This document shows positions 1 to 14,071 of a stretch of 64,000 nt of DNA, piece by piece. Source of the stretch: Halomonas sp. (GTDB lineage: Bacteria > Pseudomonadota > Gammaproteobacteria > Pseudomonadales > Halomonadaceae). Position 1 is the first letter of the stretch; the number at the start of each line of letters is the position of its first letter. The stretch is taken from the NCBI RefSeq assembly GCF_011050415.1, contig NZ_DRFS01000015.1, positions 96,634 to 160,633 on the forward strand, in the 5' to 3' direction. The notes below the pieces were generated by a model, which saw only the letters and a list, made by a program, of their open reading frames with translations, had not been told where the DNA came from and searched no databases. The position numbers and the translations under genes are program-made.

Positions 1-1327
1 ACTAGGCAGTTGGTGGGCCTACTACGAGCTTGGCTGGGGCGGCTGGTGGTTCTGGGACCCGGTTGAAAACGCCTCCCTGTTGCCATGGCTGACGGGCACC
101 GCGCTGGTGCACTCGCTGGCCGTGACGGAGAAGCGTGGCTCGTTTAAAAGCTGGACCGTGCTGCTGGCAATCTCGACCTTTTCATTATCGCTGATGGGTA
201 CCTTTCTGGTGCGCTCAGGGGTACTTACCTCGGTGCATGCGTTTGCCAACGATCCTGCCCGTGGCTTCTTTATCTTAATGCTGTTGGCGATCACTGTGAC
301 GCTATCGTTGCTTGTGTTTGCCCTGCGCGCGCCGCGAGTCAGCCATAAAGTGGGTTTCAACTGGCTCTCCCGGGATGCGTTACTGCTGGTGAATAATATA
401 TTCCTGGTGATTATGACGGTCACCGTTTTACTCGGCACTGTCTATCCGCTGATTCTGGACTCTTTGGGGCTGGGTAAAATCAGCGTTGGCCCTCCCTATT
501 TTAATGCGCTGTTCGTGCCGCTGACTGTGGTGATGTGTATCTTCATGGGGCTGGGTTCGGTTGCCCGCTGGAAAGGCATGGAAGGGCGTGTTTTGGTACG
601 CAAGCTATGGCTGGCGGGAGCAGCCTCACTGGCATTAGGCATATTGATGCCGCTGCTGTATCGCGGTGAGTGGAATCTATGGGTTTCGCTAGGCATTGTT
701 TCGGCGCTGTGGATTGTATTGCCCATGGTGCGTGATCTGTTTGATAAAACCCGCCACGCCAGTTCGTTTATTGCCGGGTTGCGTAAGCTCTCGCTGGCCT
801 ATTGGGGCATGGTGTTGGGGCACGTGGGGGTAGCGGTGACCATCGTGGGCGTTGCAGTGGTCTCCAACTACAACATTGAGCGTAACGTGCGCATGTCGCC
901 GGGCACCTCAGTTGAAGTGGCCGGTTATCAGTTCACCATGACCGAACTTATCGATCGGCGTGGACCGAATTTCTTGGCGGATACCTCAATTATTGAAGTG
1001 CAGCGCGGTGAGACCGGCCGCAGCTTTACCATGCGCCCTGAAAAGCGTCTCTATATAGCCACCGGCATGCCGATGACCCAGGTTGCGCTACGCCCAGGGT
1101 TCTTCCGTGACCTTTATGTCGCCATGGGTGAAGACCTTGGCGATGGCAGTTGGGCGATGCGTGTCCAATATAAGCCTTTTGTACGCTGGCTATGGCTGGG
1201 TGGCCTGTTAATGGCCTTTGGCGGGGTACTGGCGGTGCTCGACAAACGTTATCGCCGCACCTCGGTCGCACGGGATACCGCTAAGGTGGCTGTTAAGCCC
1301 CAAACGACCCAGGAGGCCGTGGTATGA
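1..1327 (+). CDS. ccmF: CcmF, cytochrome c heme lyase subunit (5' end outside window)
   Basis: This is the C-terminal two thirds of CcmF, the inner-membrane protein that attaches heme to apocytochrome c together with CcmH in the System I pathway. The reading frame is open from base 2 and begins with the tryptophan-rich WWD heme-handling motif (GSWWAYYELGWGGWWFWDP). Many hydrophobic segments follow, then a large periplasmic stretch, a last membrane helix and a basic tail. The start codon lies outside the window. The stop overlaps the ccmG start as ATGA, so the two are probably translationally coupled. Confidence 0.95.
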   Translation, partial: LGSWWAYYELGWGGWWFWDPVENASLLPWLTGTALVHSLAVTEKRGSFKSWTVLLAISTFSLSLMGTFLVRSGVLTSVHAFANDPARGFFILMLLAITVTLSLLVFALRAPRVSHKVGFNWLSRDALLLVNNIFLVIMTVTVLLGTVYPLILDSLGLGKISVGPPYFNALFVPLTVVMCIFMGLGSVARWKGMEGRVLVRKLWLAGAASLALGILMPLLYRGEWNLWVSLGIVSALWIVLPMVRDLFDKTRHASSFIAGLRKLSLAYWGMVLGHVGVAVTIVGVAVVSNYNIERNVRMSPGTSVEVAGYQFTMTELIDRRGPNFLADTSIIEVQRGETGRSFTMRPEKRLYIATGMPMTQVALRPGFFRDLYVAMGEDLGDGSWAMRVQYKPFVRWLWLGGLLMAFGGVLAVLDKRYRRTSVARDTAKVAVKPQTTQEAVV

Positions 1328-1851
1328 AGCGACGGCTGTTACTGTTACTGCTACCGATTGGCTTTTTAAGCTTGGCGCTGTTTTTTTACCAGGGTCTTTA
1401 TCTGGATCCTTCCCAGCGCGATTCAGCGCTAATGGCCCGTGCGTTTCCCGCTTTTGAGGCCACTACCCTGCGCGATGAAAACCAGCGCGTCGACGAAACG
1501 CTGTTTGAAGGGGAGTTGACGCTGGTTAACGTATGGGGTGAATGGTGCCCGGCGTGCAAGCAGGAAATGCCGCAGCTGCTAGGGCTGGCTGATCGCGGTA
1601 TCCGCATGGTGGGGGTTAACTACCGGGATACCCGCGAGAAAGGTATGCAGTTTCTCAGTGAGTTTGGCGATCCGTTTGAAACCAATATTTTCGATCCAGA
1701 TGGCGAACTAGGGTTTGATCTAGGCGTTTACGGTGCCCCAGAAACGTTTCTGGTCGATGCCGATGGCGTGATTCGCTATCACCACAAGGGCTACGTATCG
1801 CCGGAAGATGTACGCGATCGGATTTTGCCGGAGGTGGAAAAATGGCGTTAA
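1324..1851 (+). CDS. ccmG: CcmG/DsbE thiol:disulfide interchange protein
   Basis: CcmG is a membrane-anchored periplasmic thioredoxin-like protein that keeps apocytochrome c cysteines reduced for heme attachment. The 175-residue product has an N-terminal membrane anchor (about residues 4-23), a thioredoxin fold with the active site GEWCPACKQEMP near residue 77, and the cis-proline region GAPETFLVD. Length and motif fit the family. It overlaps ccmF by four bases and ccmH by ten, inside a compact ccmFGHI operon. Confidence 0.95.
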   Translation: MKRRLLLLLLPIGFLSLALFFYQGLYLDPSQRDSALMARAFPAFEATTLRDENQRVDETLFEGELTLVNVWGEWCPACKQEMPQLLGLADRGIRMVGVNYRDTREKGMQFLSEFGDPFETNIFDPDGELGFDLGVYGAPETFLVDADGVIRYHHKGYVSPEDVRDRILPEVEKWR

Positions 1852-2312
1852 TACGCTCTTGTGCAGCGTTGCTGCTGCTATTGCTTGCTGCTAGTGCAAT
1901 GGCGGGTGGCATTGAGGTGCGTGAATTTAATGACCCGGTCATGGAGAAGCGCTACCGCGATTTAACCGCCTCCATGCGCTGCCCGCTGTGCGAAAACCAG
2001 GCCATTGATGACTCCGATGCGCCTATCTCGGGTGATATGCGTGATCGTGTGTACTTACTTTTGCAGGATGGTCAGTCGGATATCGAAATCGTTGATCACA
2101 TGGTTCAGCGTTTTGGTGAGTACATTCTCTACAACCCGCGTTTAGAAAACCGCACCTATCTACTCTGGGGGCTGCCCATTGCGCTGGTGCTGTTAGGAAC
2201 AATAGTGGTCGTGATGATGGTTCGCGCTCGCCGCAACGCTTCTGCTAAAGCGCTGAGTGCCGAAGAGCGCGCGCGCTTAGATGCTTTAATCAACCGCGAG
2301 AGGTCTTCATGA
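1842..2312 (+). CDS. ccmH: CcmH, cytochrome c maturation thioredoxin-like subunit
   Basis: This is a short CcmH (156 residues), which works with CcmG and CcmF in reducing and holding apocytochrome c. It has a signal peptide (cleavage probably after AMA near residue 21), the conserved RCPLCENQAI motif carrying the redox cysteine pair, and a C-terminal membrane helix (about 104-126). It is the single-domain form; the TPR part is the separate downstream gene ccmI. It overlaps ccmG by ten bases and ccmI by an ATGA. Confidence 0.95.
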   Translation: MALIRSCAALLLLLLAASAMAGGIEVREFNDPVMEKRYRDLTASMRCPLCENQAIDDSDAPISGDMRDRVYLLLQDGQSDIEIVDHMVQRFGEYILYNPRLENRTYLLWGLPIALVLLGTIVVVMMVRARRNASAKALSAEERARLDALINRERSS

Positions 2313-3556
2313 CGCTGCTCTGGATTGCGATTGCCATTTTATTGCTACCCGCCTTATGGTTACTGGTGTCACCGCTCAGAAACGCGCGCAGTCTACATGA
2401 CCAACTGCACGACTTTGAAGTTAACGACACCTCTGCTGAGCAAAATGTGGCCATTTTCAGGCGCCGGCTGGCGTCATTAGAAGCTGCCCGGGAACGCGGC
2501 GATATTGATACTGAGCGCTTTGAAGAGGACCGCCTGGAGCTTGAACGCAGCCTGCTTGAAGACACCGAAGTGACGGTGCGCCGACCACTCAAGTCAGCCA
2601 GTTCTGGCCGTCTGGTGGTGCCGGTGGTAATGGTCGCTGTGGTGGTTATTAGCGTGCTTTGGTACCAGCAAGAGGGAGCCGAGGGCGATTTGACCCTGCT
2701 AGCAGTTCAGGAAGAAGTCCAGAATGACCCCGATGGATCCCTCGCCATGTATATTGAGCGAATGGAGGAGCAGGCCGCCCGGCAGCCGAATAATCCTAAT
2801 GTGTGGAGTACGCTATTTCCGCTGTACCGCGAAACCGGCCAAACGGATCAAGCGGTGGATGCCCTTGAACGCTTAATTGAGATTGAGGGGCGTATCGCGC
2901 CTTTGCTCGCGCAGCTTGCGCAAATTCGCTTCTTTGTTGCTGGGCGTGAACTTACGGATGAGGTTCAGGCGCTGGTAGACGAAACTCTTGAGCAAGACCC
3001 CCGCCAGCCAACGGTATTGGGCATGCTGGGCATTCATGCTTTTGACAATGGCGATTATGAGCAGGCGATTGATCGCTGGCGCCGGGCGGTAGCCAATATT
3101 GAAGACCCCAATACCGCCGCCTCGTTACGCGAAGGTATTCGCGTGGCCCAGGAGCGAATGGGCGTTGCACCCGAAGAAGCCGCGGTGGAAGCGGCTGAGA
3201 GCACCGGTATCCGGGTAAGGGTATCGTTAGACGAGGGGCTTGCCGAGCGCGTTAGCGACGACGATACGGTGTTTATCACCGCCCGTGATCTTGATGGTGA
3301 ACTGCCGCCATTGGCGGTGGTGCAGGCGCTCGTCTCTGAGCTGCCGATGACGGTGGTGTTAGATAATAGCGTGGCCATGTCGCCCCAGGCGCAAATCTCT
3401 CAGGTGCGTGAAGCACGCTTAATGGTACGTGTCTCGCCTTCAGGCCAAGCGACTCCTCAGCCCGGTGATCTGTTTGGTGACCTTGAAGGGGTAAGCGTAG
3501 GCCCAATAGATGAAGATGAAGCCGCCGAAGTGGTGATTAACCGTGTGTTTGAATAA
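2309..3556 (+). CDS. ccmI: CcmI, apocytochrome c chaperone with TPR domain
   Basis: CcmI binds apocytochrome c C-termini and presents them to the heme ligation complex. The 415-residue product has a first membrane helix at residues 1-20, a charged helical loop (about 25-90), a second membrane helix (about 97-114) and a TPR region (about 135-290, e.g. PNVWSTLFPLYRETGQTDQA). The C-terminal beta-rich periplasmic domain resembles that of other CcmI proteins. It is the last gene of the ccm operon; smc begins 33 bases after its stop. Confidence 0.9.
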   Translation: MTLLWIAIAILLLPALWLLVSPLRNARSLHDQLHDFEVNDTSAEQNVAIFRRRLASLEAARERGDIDTERFEEDRLELERSLLEDTEVTVRRPLKSASSGRLVVPVVMVAVVVISVLWYQQEGAEGDLTLLAVQEEVQNDPDGSLAMYIERMEEQAARQPNNPNVWSTLFPLYRETGQTDQAVDALERLIEIEGRIAPLLAQLAQIRFFVAGRELTDEVQALVDETLEQDPRQPTVLGMLGIHAFDNGDYEQAIDRWRRAVANIEDPNTAASLREGIRVAQERMGVAPEEAAVEAAESTGIRVRVSLDEGLAERVSDDDTVFITARDLDGELPPLAVVQALVSELPMTVVLDNSVAMSPQAQISQVREARLMVRVSPSGQATPQPGDLFGDLEGVSVGPIDEDEAAEVVINRVFE

Positions 3557-3589
3557 GCTGTGTTTGAATAATCAGGACACTACGCCAAC

Positions 3590-6500
3590 ATGCGTTTAAG
3601 CTCCATTCGCTTGGTGGGGTTCAAATCCTTTGTGGATCCCGTCACGGTGCCCTTCGATGGCAATATGACTGCTATCGTGGGGCCCAATGGCTGTGGCAAA
3701 TCCAATATTATTGATGCCGTGCGCTGGGTAATGGGGGAGTCCTCCGCGAAAACCCTGCGCGGCGAGTCGATGGCGGATGTTATTTTTAACGGCTCTACTG
3801 GCCGTAAACCCATCAGCCAAGCCTCCATAGAACTCAAGTTTGATAATCGCGATGGCAGCATGGGCGGTATTTACGCCCAATATGCAGAAATTGTCGTTCG
3901 GCGCCTGGTTACCCGAGATGGCCAGTCGAACTACTTCTTTAACGGCCAGAAGTGCCGCCGTCGCGATATTGCCGACCTGTTTATGGGCACCGGGCTAGGG
4001 CCGCGCTCCTACGCCATTATTGGCCAGGGGATGATTTCGCGGCTGATTGAAGCCCGCCCTGATGATCTACGCTCGACGCTGGAAGAAGCCGCGGGTATCT
4101 CCAAGTATAAAGAGCGCCGCCGCGAAACGGAAAACCGTATGCGGCGGACCCAGGAGAACTTAGAGCGCCTGGATGATATTCGCGAAGAGCTGGATAAACA
4201 GCTAGACCGCCTTAAGCGGCAGGCCGAAGCGGCCAAGCGCTATCAAGAGTTAAAGCAGCAGGAGTACCGCCTTAAAGGTGAGCTTGCATTGCTGCGCGGC
4301 CGTACCCTGCGAACCGAGCAATCTCATCAGGAGAGCCGCGTACGCGAGCTGGAAATAGCGGTCGAGAAAGACGTATTTGGTGTTCGTCAGTGTGAAACCC
4401 GGCTTGAGCAAGCCCGCGAGCAGCATGACGAACTGGCCGAAGTGCTCGACCGCCACCAGCAGCAGTTTTTTGAAACCACCACGCGCATCGCCCGATTAGA
4501 ACAAGATCAGGCTCACCGCCGTAGTCGTGAAACCCAGCTTGCCACTGATATTGCCACTGCCCGCCGGGAGCTAGACGAACAGCGTCGGGTCAGCGAAGGC
4601 GATCAAGCGCGCTTGGCAGCAATTGATGAACGCTTTGATGACCTGCAGCCCGAACACGAAGCGCTGGAAGAGCAGCTTGAGAACCTTGAACAAGCATTGG
4701 CCGATGCCTCGCCTGCGCTGGAAGCCGCCGAGCAGCAGTGGGCGGATGCCGAAACCCGCTGGCGTGATGCCAGCCGTGAGGCAGATCGTAGTCAGGATCA
4801 GCTACGCGAACTTGAACAGCGCATTGCGCGGCTGCAGGCCGAAAATCAGCGCCGCCTACAGCAACGAGGAGAAGTCGCCGATCTCACCGCGCTGTGTGAA
4901 GAGCATGCGCTATGCCAAGCACAGTTAGCGGATGCGCAGCAGCAGGCGGATGGCTTTCAAGCTGAGCGTGAGCAATGGCAGCAGCGCTATAACGATGCCA
5001 AAGCGGCTTATCAACAGGCCACTCAAGCTCGTGATCAGCAGCGCGCAGATCTAAGCCAGCGCCAGGGGGAATTAGCGTCACTTAAAACGTTGATGGACGC
5101 GGCTCTGGCAGACCACGATCCTGATATGGGGAAGCGTCTGGAGGCTTACGGGCTAGCAGATGCTCCTCAGCTAGGTGAGGCGCTACAAGTCGAGCCAGGT
5201 TGGGAAGCGCTTACTTCCTGGCTACTCGCCCCCTGGCTCACTGCCCGCCTCGTGACCAGCCACCAGCTGGCCGCCTTGCCCGATGCGTTGGCGACAGACT
5301 GGCGCTTGATTGATCGAGCGTCGCCTGCGCCATCCTCTTCGGGCCAGCGTCTGGATCAATTAGTAAAAGGCGCCGGTGCGCTAGCAGAATGGTTAGCAAG
5401 TATTCACTACACGGAAACCGCTGAACAGGCCGAGCAGCAGGTGGCCCACTTGGCGCCCGGTGAAAGCGTAGTGAGCCGCGATGGTATCTGGCGCGGTCGC
5501 GGTTGGCTGCACCAACAGGCCAATGGCGAGGGTATTGACGGGTTATTGTTAACGCGGCGCCGTTACGCCGAATTGACCGCTCAGCGCGAGCAACAAGAAG
5601 GCACACTAGCACTAACAGAGGAGCAGTGTGACGCCGCCAGCGAAGCGATTGAAGCGCTGGAACAAGCCCGCGAGCAGCAGGCAGAGCAGGAGCGGGCTCA
5701 CGCCGCCACGCTTCAGCAGTTAGCGGTTAAAGAGCGCAGTTTGGCCCAGCGCTTGGAACATTTGCACAGCCGTGCCACTGAGCTCGATGAAGAGCTTGCT
5801 CAGTTACAGGAAGATGAAGCGGAGTTAGCACTCACTTTAGATGAGCAGCGCGCCCGCTGGCATGTAGCGATGGAGCTGTTGGAAAGCAGTGCCGAAGCGC
5901 GGGAAACCACCGCTGAGCAGCGCAATCGTCAGCGCGAGCAGCGTGACCAGTTAACCCAGCAGCACTCACCACTGAAAGCGCAGCAGCAGGCGTTAGCACT
6001 GGAGCGAGAGCGGTTAAGCGCCGAGCGTGACAGTCTTCGTTCACATCAGTCGCGCAGTAGCGATATAGAAGAGCGTTTAACGTTACGCATTGCTGAGTTG
6101 GAAGAGTCGCGGGAAATGTTGATCGAGCCCGACGAGCTGGCAGGTGAAGAGCTTGAAGAGCTGCTTCACCAGCGTGAACAGCAGGAAGGGCGTTTAAATG
6201 CCACTCGCCAGCAGGCCCAGGCACTGGCAGAGCAACTGCGTAACGATGAGCTAGCCCGGCAGCAGCATGAGCGCAATCTAGAGCAGAGCCGGGAGCAGCT
6301 CCAGCAGCGGCGCATGGATGTGCAGGCGCTGGCGCTAAAAGCCGCCACTCAGGATGAGCAGCTAGCAGAGCTTGGCCATAACGCTGAAACCCTGGCTGAG
6401 CAACTGCCTCCCGAGGCCAGTGAAACACGTTGGCATGAACACCTGGAAAGCACCACGGACAAAATTCGTCGCTTAGGGGCGATCAACCTTGCTGCTATTG

Positions 6501-7084
6501 AAGAGTACGACCAGCAGGCCGAGCGGCGTAACTATTTAGAAGCGCAGCACGCCGAGCTGACGGAAGCGCTGGAAACCCTAGAACGGGCGATTAAGCGCAT
6601 CGACCAGGAGACCCGAGTACGTTTCCGCGAAACCTTTGATCAGGTTAATGCCGGGCTGCAGGCGTTGTTTCCCAGAGTATTCGGCGGCGGAGCGGCTTGG
6701 CTAACGCTGACTGGCGATGATCTGTTGGAAACCGGCGTGGCGATCATGGCACGCCCGCCAGGCAAGAAGAACAGCACCATTCATCTACTGTCAGGTGGCG
6801 AAAAAGCGCTTACCGCACTGTCGTTGGTGTTTGCGATTTTCCAGCTTAACCCTGCGCCGTTCTGTATGTTGGACGAAGTAGATGCCCCGCTGGATGATGC
6901 TAACGTGGGACGTTATGCAAGGCTGGTCAAAGAGATGTCTGAGAACGTTCAGTTTATCTACATCACTCACAATAAAATTGCCATGGAAGCCGCCGAGCGC
7001 TTAATGGGGGTGACCATGCAAGAGCCCGGCGTATCGCGTTTAGTCTCGGTGGGTATTGAAGAGGCAGCGGCGCTGGTTGATTAA
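3590..7084 (+). CDS. smc: SMC chromosome segregation ATPase
   Basis: SMC is an ABC-type ATPase that forms ring complexes with ScpA/ScpB and organises the chromosome. At 1164 residues it has family length. It shows a Walker A motif (GPNGCGKSN, about residue 32), long coiled coils on both sides of a hinge (about 500-640), the signature motif LLSGGEKALTALSL and a Walker B motif (FCMLDEVDAPLDD) near the C-terminus. The ATG is followed by the typical RLSSIRLVGFKSF start. The next gene converges from the other strand 19 bases after the stop, with no evident terminator hairpin between. Confidence 0.97.
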   Translation: MRLSSIRLVGFKSFVDPVTVPFDGNMTAIVGPNGCGKSNIIDAVRWVMGESSAKTLRGESMADVIFNGSTGRKPISQASIELKFDNRDGSMGGIYAQYAEIVVRRLVTRDGQSNYFFNGQKCRRRDIADLFMGTGLGPRSYAIIGQGMISRLIEARPDDLRSTLEEAAGISKYKERRRETENRMRRTQENLERLDDIREELDKQLDRLKRQAEAAKRYQELKQQEYRLKGELALLRGRTLRTEQSHQESRVRELEIAVEKDVFGVRQCETRLEQAREQHDELAEVLDRHQQQFFETTTRIARLEQDQAHRRSRETQLATDIATARRELDEQRRVSEGDQARLAAIDERFDDLQPEHEALEEQLENLEQALADASPALEAAEQQWADAETRWRDASREADRSQDQLRELEQRIARLQAENQRRLQQRGEVADLTALCEEHALCQAQLADAQQQADGFQAEREQWQQRYNDAKAAYQQATQARDQQRADLSQRQGELASLKTLMDAALADHDPDMGKRLEAYGLADAPQLGEALQVEPGWEALTSWLLAPWLTARLVTSHQLAALPDALATDWRLIDRASPAPSSSGQRLDQLVKGAGALAEWLASIHYTETAEQAEQQVAHLAPGESVVSRDGIWRGRGWLHQQANGEGIDGLLLTRRRYAELTAQREQQEGTLALTEEQCDAASEAIEALEQAREQQAEQERAHAATLQQLAVKERSLAQRLEHLHSRATELDEELAQLQEDEAELALTLDEQRARWHVAMELLESSAEARETTAEQRNRQREQRDQLTQQHSPLKAQQQALALERERLSAERDSLRSHQSRSSDIEERLTLRIAELEESREMLIEPDELAGEELEELLHQREQQEGRLNATRQQAQALAEQLRNDELARQQHERNLEQSREQLQQRRMDVQALALKAATQDEQLAELGHNAETLAEQLPPEASETRWHEHLESTTDKIRRLGAINLAAIEEYDQQAERRNYLEAQHAELTEALETLERAIKRIDQETRVRFRETFDQVNAGLQALFPRVFGGGAAWLTLTGDDLLETGVAIMARPPGKKNSTIHLLSGGEKALTALSLVFAIFQLNPAPFCMLDEVDAPLDDANVGRYARLVKEMSENVQFIYITHNKIAMEAAERLMGVTMQEPGVSRLVSVGIEEAAALVD

Positions 7085-7103
7085 ACTTTTTCTCCCTTAA
7101 CTT

Positions 7104-8273
7104 TTAACTTTCACCAAGCTCGCGCATCACTGCATAAAGTTTAGACTTCGCTTCAAAGCCTACGCCAGGAATATCGGGCAAACCCACATAGCCATTTTCT
7201 ACCTGAATACCATCTGCAAAACCGCCGAATGGCTGAAAAACGTCTGGGTAGGACTCGTTGCCGCCTAGCTGCAAGCCCGCCGCAATATTCAGCGACATCT
7301 GGTGTCCGCCATGGGGAACCACGCGGCGCGATGACCAGCCTAGCTCATCCATCACTTTTAGCGTGCGCATGTACTCGACCAAACCGTAGGAGAGCGCGCA
7401 GTCAAACTGCAGGTAGTCGCGATCAGCGCGCATACCGCCATGGCGTAGAAGGTTGCGTGCATCCTGATGCGAAAAAAGGTTTTCGCCAGTCGCCATCGGC
7501 AACTCGTAGTGGTTGGCAAGCTCGGCCTGAAGGGCGTAGTCGAGCGGGTCGCCTGCCTCTTCATACCAAAACAGGTTGTAGGGTTTTAGCGCTTCGGCGT
7601 AAGCAATCGCCGTTGCTTGATCAAAGCGACCATTGGCATCAACCGCTAGGCGACTGCCGTCACCGACGACCTTAATCACGGCCTCAATACGGCGTAAATC
7701 TTCTGCTAATGGCGCGGCGCCAATTTTCATTTTGACCACGTTATAGCCGCGATCCAGGTAGCTGCGCATTTCGTCCTGAAGCTTGCTGTGATCCTTGCCT
7801 GGATAGTAGTAACCCCCCGCCGCATAGACCCAGACTTTGTCGTCTGCCTGCCCGTTACGGTAACGGTCAGCGAGCAGCCGGTAGAGCGGCTTGCCTTCAA
7901 TTTTTGCCACCGCATCCCAAACAGCCATGTCGATTGTGCCTACCGCCACGGAGCGCTCACCGTGGCCGCCGGGTTTCTCGTTGGTCATCAGGGTCTTCCA
8001 GATCGCAAATGGATCAAGGTTGTTATGCTCTTGATCAATAAGGCTTTCAGGATCAGCTTCGCTAATGCGGTCAAGGAAACGGTCTCGCATAAGCGCCCCT
8101 TGCCCATAGCGGCCGTTAGAATTAAAACCATACCCAATCAAAGGTTTACCGTCGCGCACTACGTCAGTTATCACCGCGACCACGGAGCATGTCATCTTTG
8201 AAAAATCGATATAGGCATTGGCGATAGGTGATGCAATCGAAACGGTTTTCTCGCGGATTTCAACGATACGCAT
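7104..8273 (-). CDS. tarD: D-tartrate dehydratase-like enolase-superfamily enzyme
   Basis: This is a mandelate-racemase/enolase superfamily protein of 389 residues that resembles the D-tartrate dehydratase TarD over its whole length as I remember that sequence. That enzyme dehydrates D-tartrate to oxaloacetate using Mg2+. The expected catalytic residues are visible: K183 in VVKMKIG, metal ligands D212 (AVDANGR), E238 (YEEAGDP) and E264 (ATGENLF), and H321 (VPHGGHQ). A LysR-type regulator is divergent, which suggests substrate-induced expression. Acidic-sugar specificity is inferred from overall similarity, not tested. Confidence 0.8.
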   Translation of the reverse strand: MRIVEIREKTVSIASPIANAYIDFSKMTCSVVAVITDVVRDGKPLIGYGFNSNGRYGQGALMRDRFLDRISEADPESLIDQEHNNLDPFAIWKTLMTNEKPGGHGERSVAVGTIDMAVWDAVAKIEGKPLYRLLADRYRNGQADDKVWVYAAGGYYYPGKDHSKLQDEMRSYLDRGYNVVKMKIGAAPLAEDLRRIEAVIKVVGDGSRLAVDANGRFDQATAIAYAEALKPYNLFWYEEAGDPLDYALQAELANHYELPMATGENLFSHQDARNLLRHGGMRADRDYLQFDCALSYGLVEYMRTLKVMDELGWSSRRVVPHGGHQMSLNIAAGLQLGGNESYPDVFQPFGGFADGIQVENGYVGLPDIPGVGFEAKSKLYAVMRELGES

Positions 8274-8371
8274 GGGAAGCTCCTTAATAAGTTAGAGCAT
8301 CACAATAAGCTTGGTAACTCGGCCTAACCAATGCTATTACTATGCCACCCCATGCTGAAACGGCATTGCCC

Positions 8372-9241
8372 ATGGAACTTGTTTGGCTGGAAGATTTTAT
8401 TGCCCTGGCAGAGCACGGCAGTTTCGTACGCGCCGCAGAAGCGCGCCATATCACGCAGCCAGCGTTCAGTCGGCGCATCCGCTCACTAGAGCAGTGGATG
8501 GGCGTTAGCCTGTTTGTGCGTACGCCGCAAGGCACCACCTTGACCGAAGCAGGCAGGCATATTTTAGCTAATGTGTTTGAAGCGACGAGTCGCCTTTACC
8601 GGCTGCGCTCCGAGGCACAGGAGGTGGCGGGAAATATGGCAAAAACACTCTCCTTCGCTGCTACACACTCGCTTTCATTTACATTCTTTCCACGCTGGAT
8701 TCGTCAAGTGGATAATGGCGCACCCATTGAGGCAATTCGACTGCACTCCGACAGTATGGCCGGCTGTGAGCAGCTACTAGTGCATGGAGAAGTGCCTTTT
8801 TTACTCTGCCATCGTCATCCTGACGTGCCTTCAATGTTGGCTTCTGAGCACTTTGTCAGCAAGCAGGTGGGCGAAGATACCCTGATTGCATTGATGAGCA
8901 GCGCTTCTCGCCAGGATATTTCTGCTAATCAACAACCTTATTTGGCCTATACAGAAGCATCAGGGCTCGGGCGTATAGTGAGCCACCGGTTATACGGTAA
9001 AGCTGACGTTTTAGCGCTTAAGCCTCAGTTTAGTAGCCACTTGGCGGCGGTGTTAATGTCCATGGCTTTAGAGGGTAAAGGGGTGGCTTGGTTGCCAAAA
9101 AGCCTTTCAGAGCAAGAGATTAACGAAGGTCGTTTGATTCGTGTCTTAGAGCAATATTGGGATATCCCGCTTCAAATACATCTTGTTCGCCCCCTTGCCT
9201 CAGTTAGTGCTGCAGCTGAAGAGTTTTGGGCGAAACTGTAA
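8372..9241 (+). CDS. LysR-family regulator, divergent from tarD
   Basis: This transcriptional regulator has an N-terminal winged helix-turn-helix (residues about 4-62; ELVWLEDFIALAEHGSF, then QPAFSRRIRSLEQWMG) and a ligand-binding LysR substrate domain. ATG 8372 gives the usual LysR start; an in-frame ATG at 8342 would add ten residues. It is divergent from the tartrate dehydratase-like gene across a gap of about 100 bases and is probably its regulator, with the acid substrate or a product as effector (inference). Confidence 0.85.
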   Translation: MELVWLEDFIALAEHGSFVRAAEARHITQPAFSRRIRSLEQWMGVSLFVRTPQGTTLTEAGRHILANVFEATSRLYRLRSEAQEVAGNMAKTLSFAATHSLSFTFFPRWIRQVDNGAPIEAIRLHSDSMAGCEQLLVHGEVPFLLCHRHPDVPSMLASEHFVSKQVGEDTLIALMSSASRQDISANQQPYLAYTEASGLGRIVSHRLYGKADVLALKPQFSSHLAAVLMSMALEGKGVAWLPKSLSEQEINEGRLIRVLEQYWDIPLQIHLVRPLASVSAAAEEFWAKL

Positions 9242-9726
9242 CTTTAAACAGCGGTTCGTTAAACATCTGTTGATAAGCATTATGATAAATATGTTAAAAA
9301 AATGTCCTAAAGCGCTCAACTTAACTATATTACCCATATCAATATTGAGCATGAGATCGTTAAGCAGCTTATAGATATATCTTGAAAGTGTGGATGAGTT
9401 GTCTTTTAGGTGGCTATCGCTTGAACAGGTAAACGCATTTTCAGAGGTCAGAATGGCTTTTCTTGCTGCCAAGATTCCTTTATAAAGCTGACTATAAAGG
9501 ATGGATCAAATTCTCATGGCACTTTTGAGTGACGCTAAGGTCTGATAATCGCCTTAAACAGCATTAGAAAGTGTCAAAAGCACTAACAAAGTATGAAAAA
9601 GTAGCAAAAATTCGCCATTTTCATATCAATCGCGCTATGCTGGTGGCAAGTGTTTATTACGTCGCAGTTACCCAAATTCAGGCATGGTGCCTTAGCAAAC
9701 GGCAAGATGACCATGGAACGTTCGAC
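9242..9726. other. Intergenic region before zipA
   Basis: This is a 485-base stretch between the LysR stop and the zipA start, AT-rich in its first half. The zipA frame stays open upstream to a GTG at 9571, but that extension lacks the membrane-anchor start expected of ZipA. I treat the stretch as untranslated and as the likely site of the zipA promoter. No RNA gene or strong hairpin was recognised. Confidence 0.4.

Positions 9727-14064
<4,338 letters not shown>

Positions 14065-14071
<7 letters not shown>

Noticed and set aside
5238..6428. Long open frames opposite smc
   Set aside because: They are shadows of the repetitive coiled-coil codons of smc and have no recognisable domain or ribosome site.
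9571..9726. Longer ZipA start at GTG 9571
   Set aside because: The extension would place 52 residues before the conserved N-terminal membrane anchor; ATG 9727 gives the usual ZipA start.
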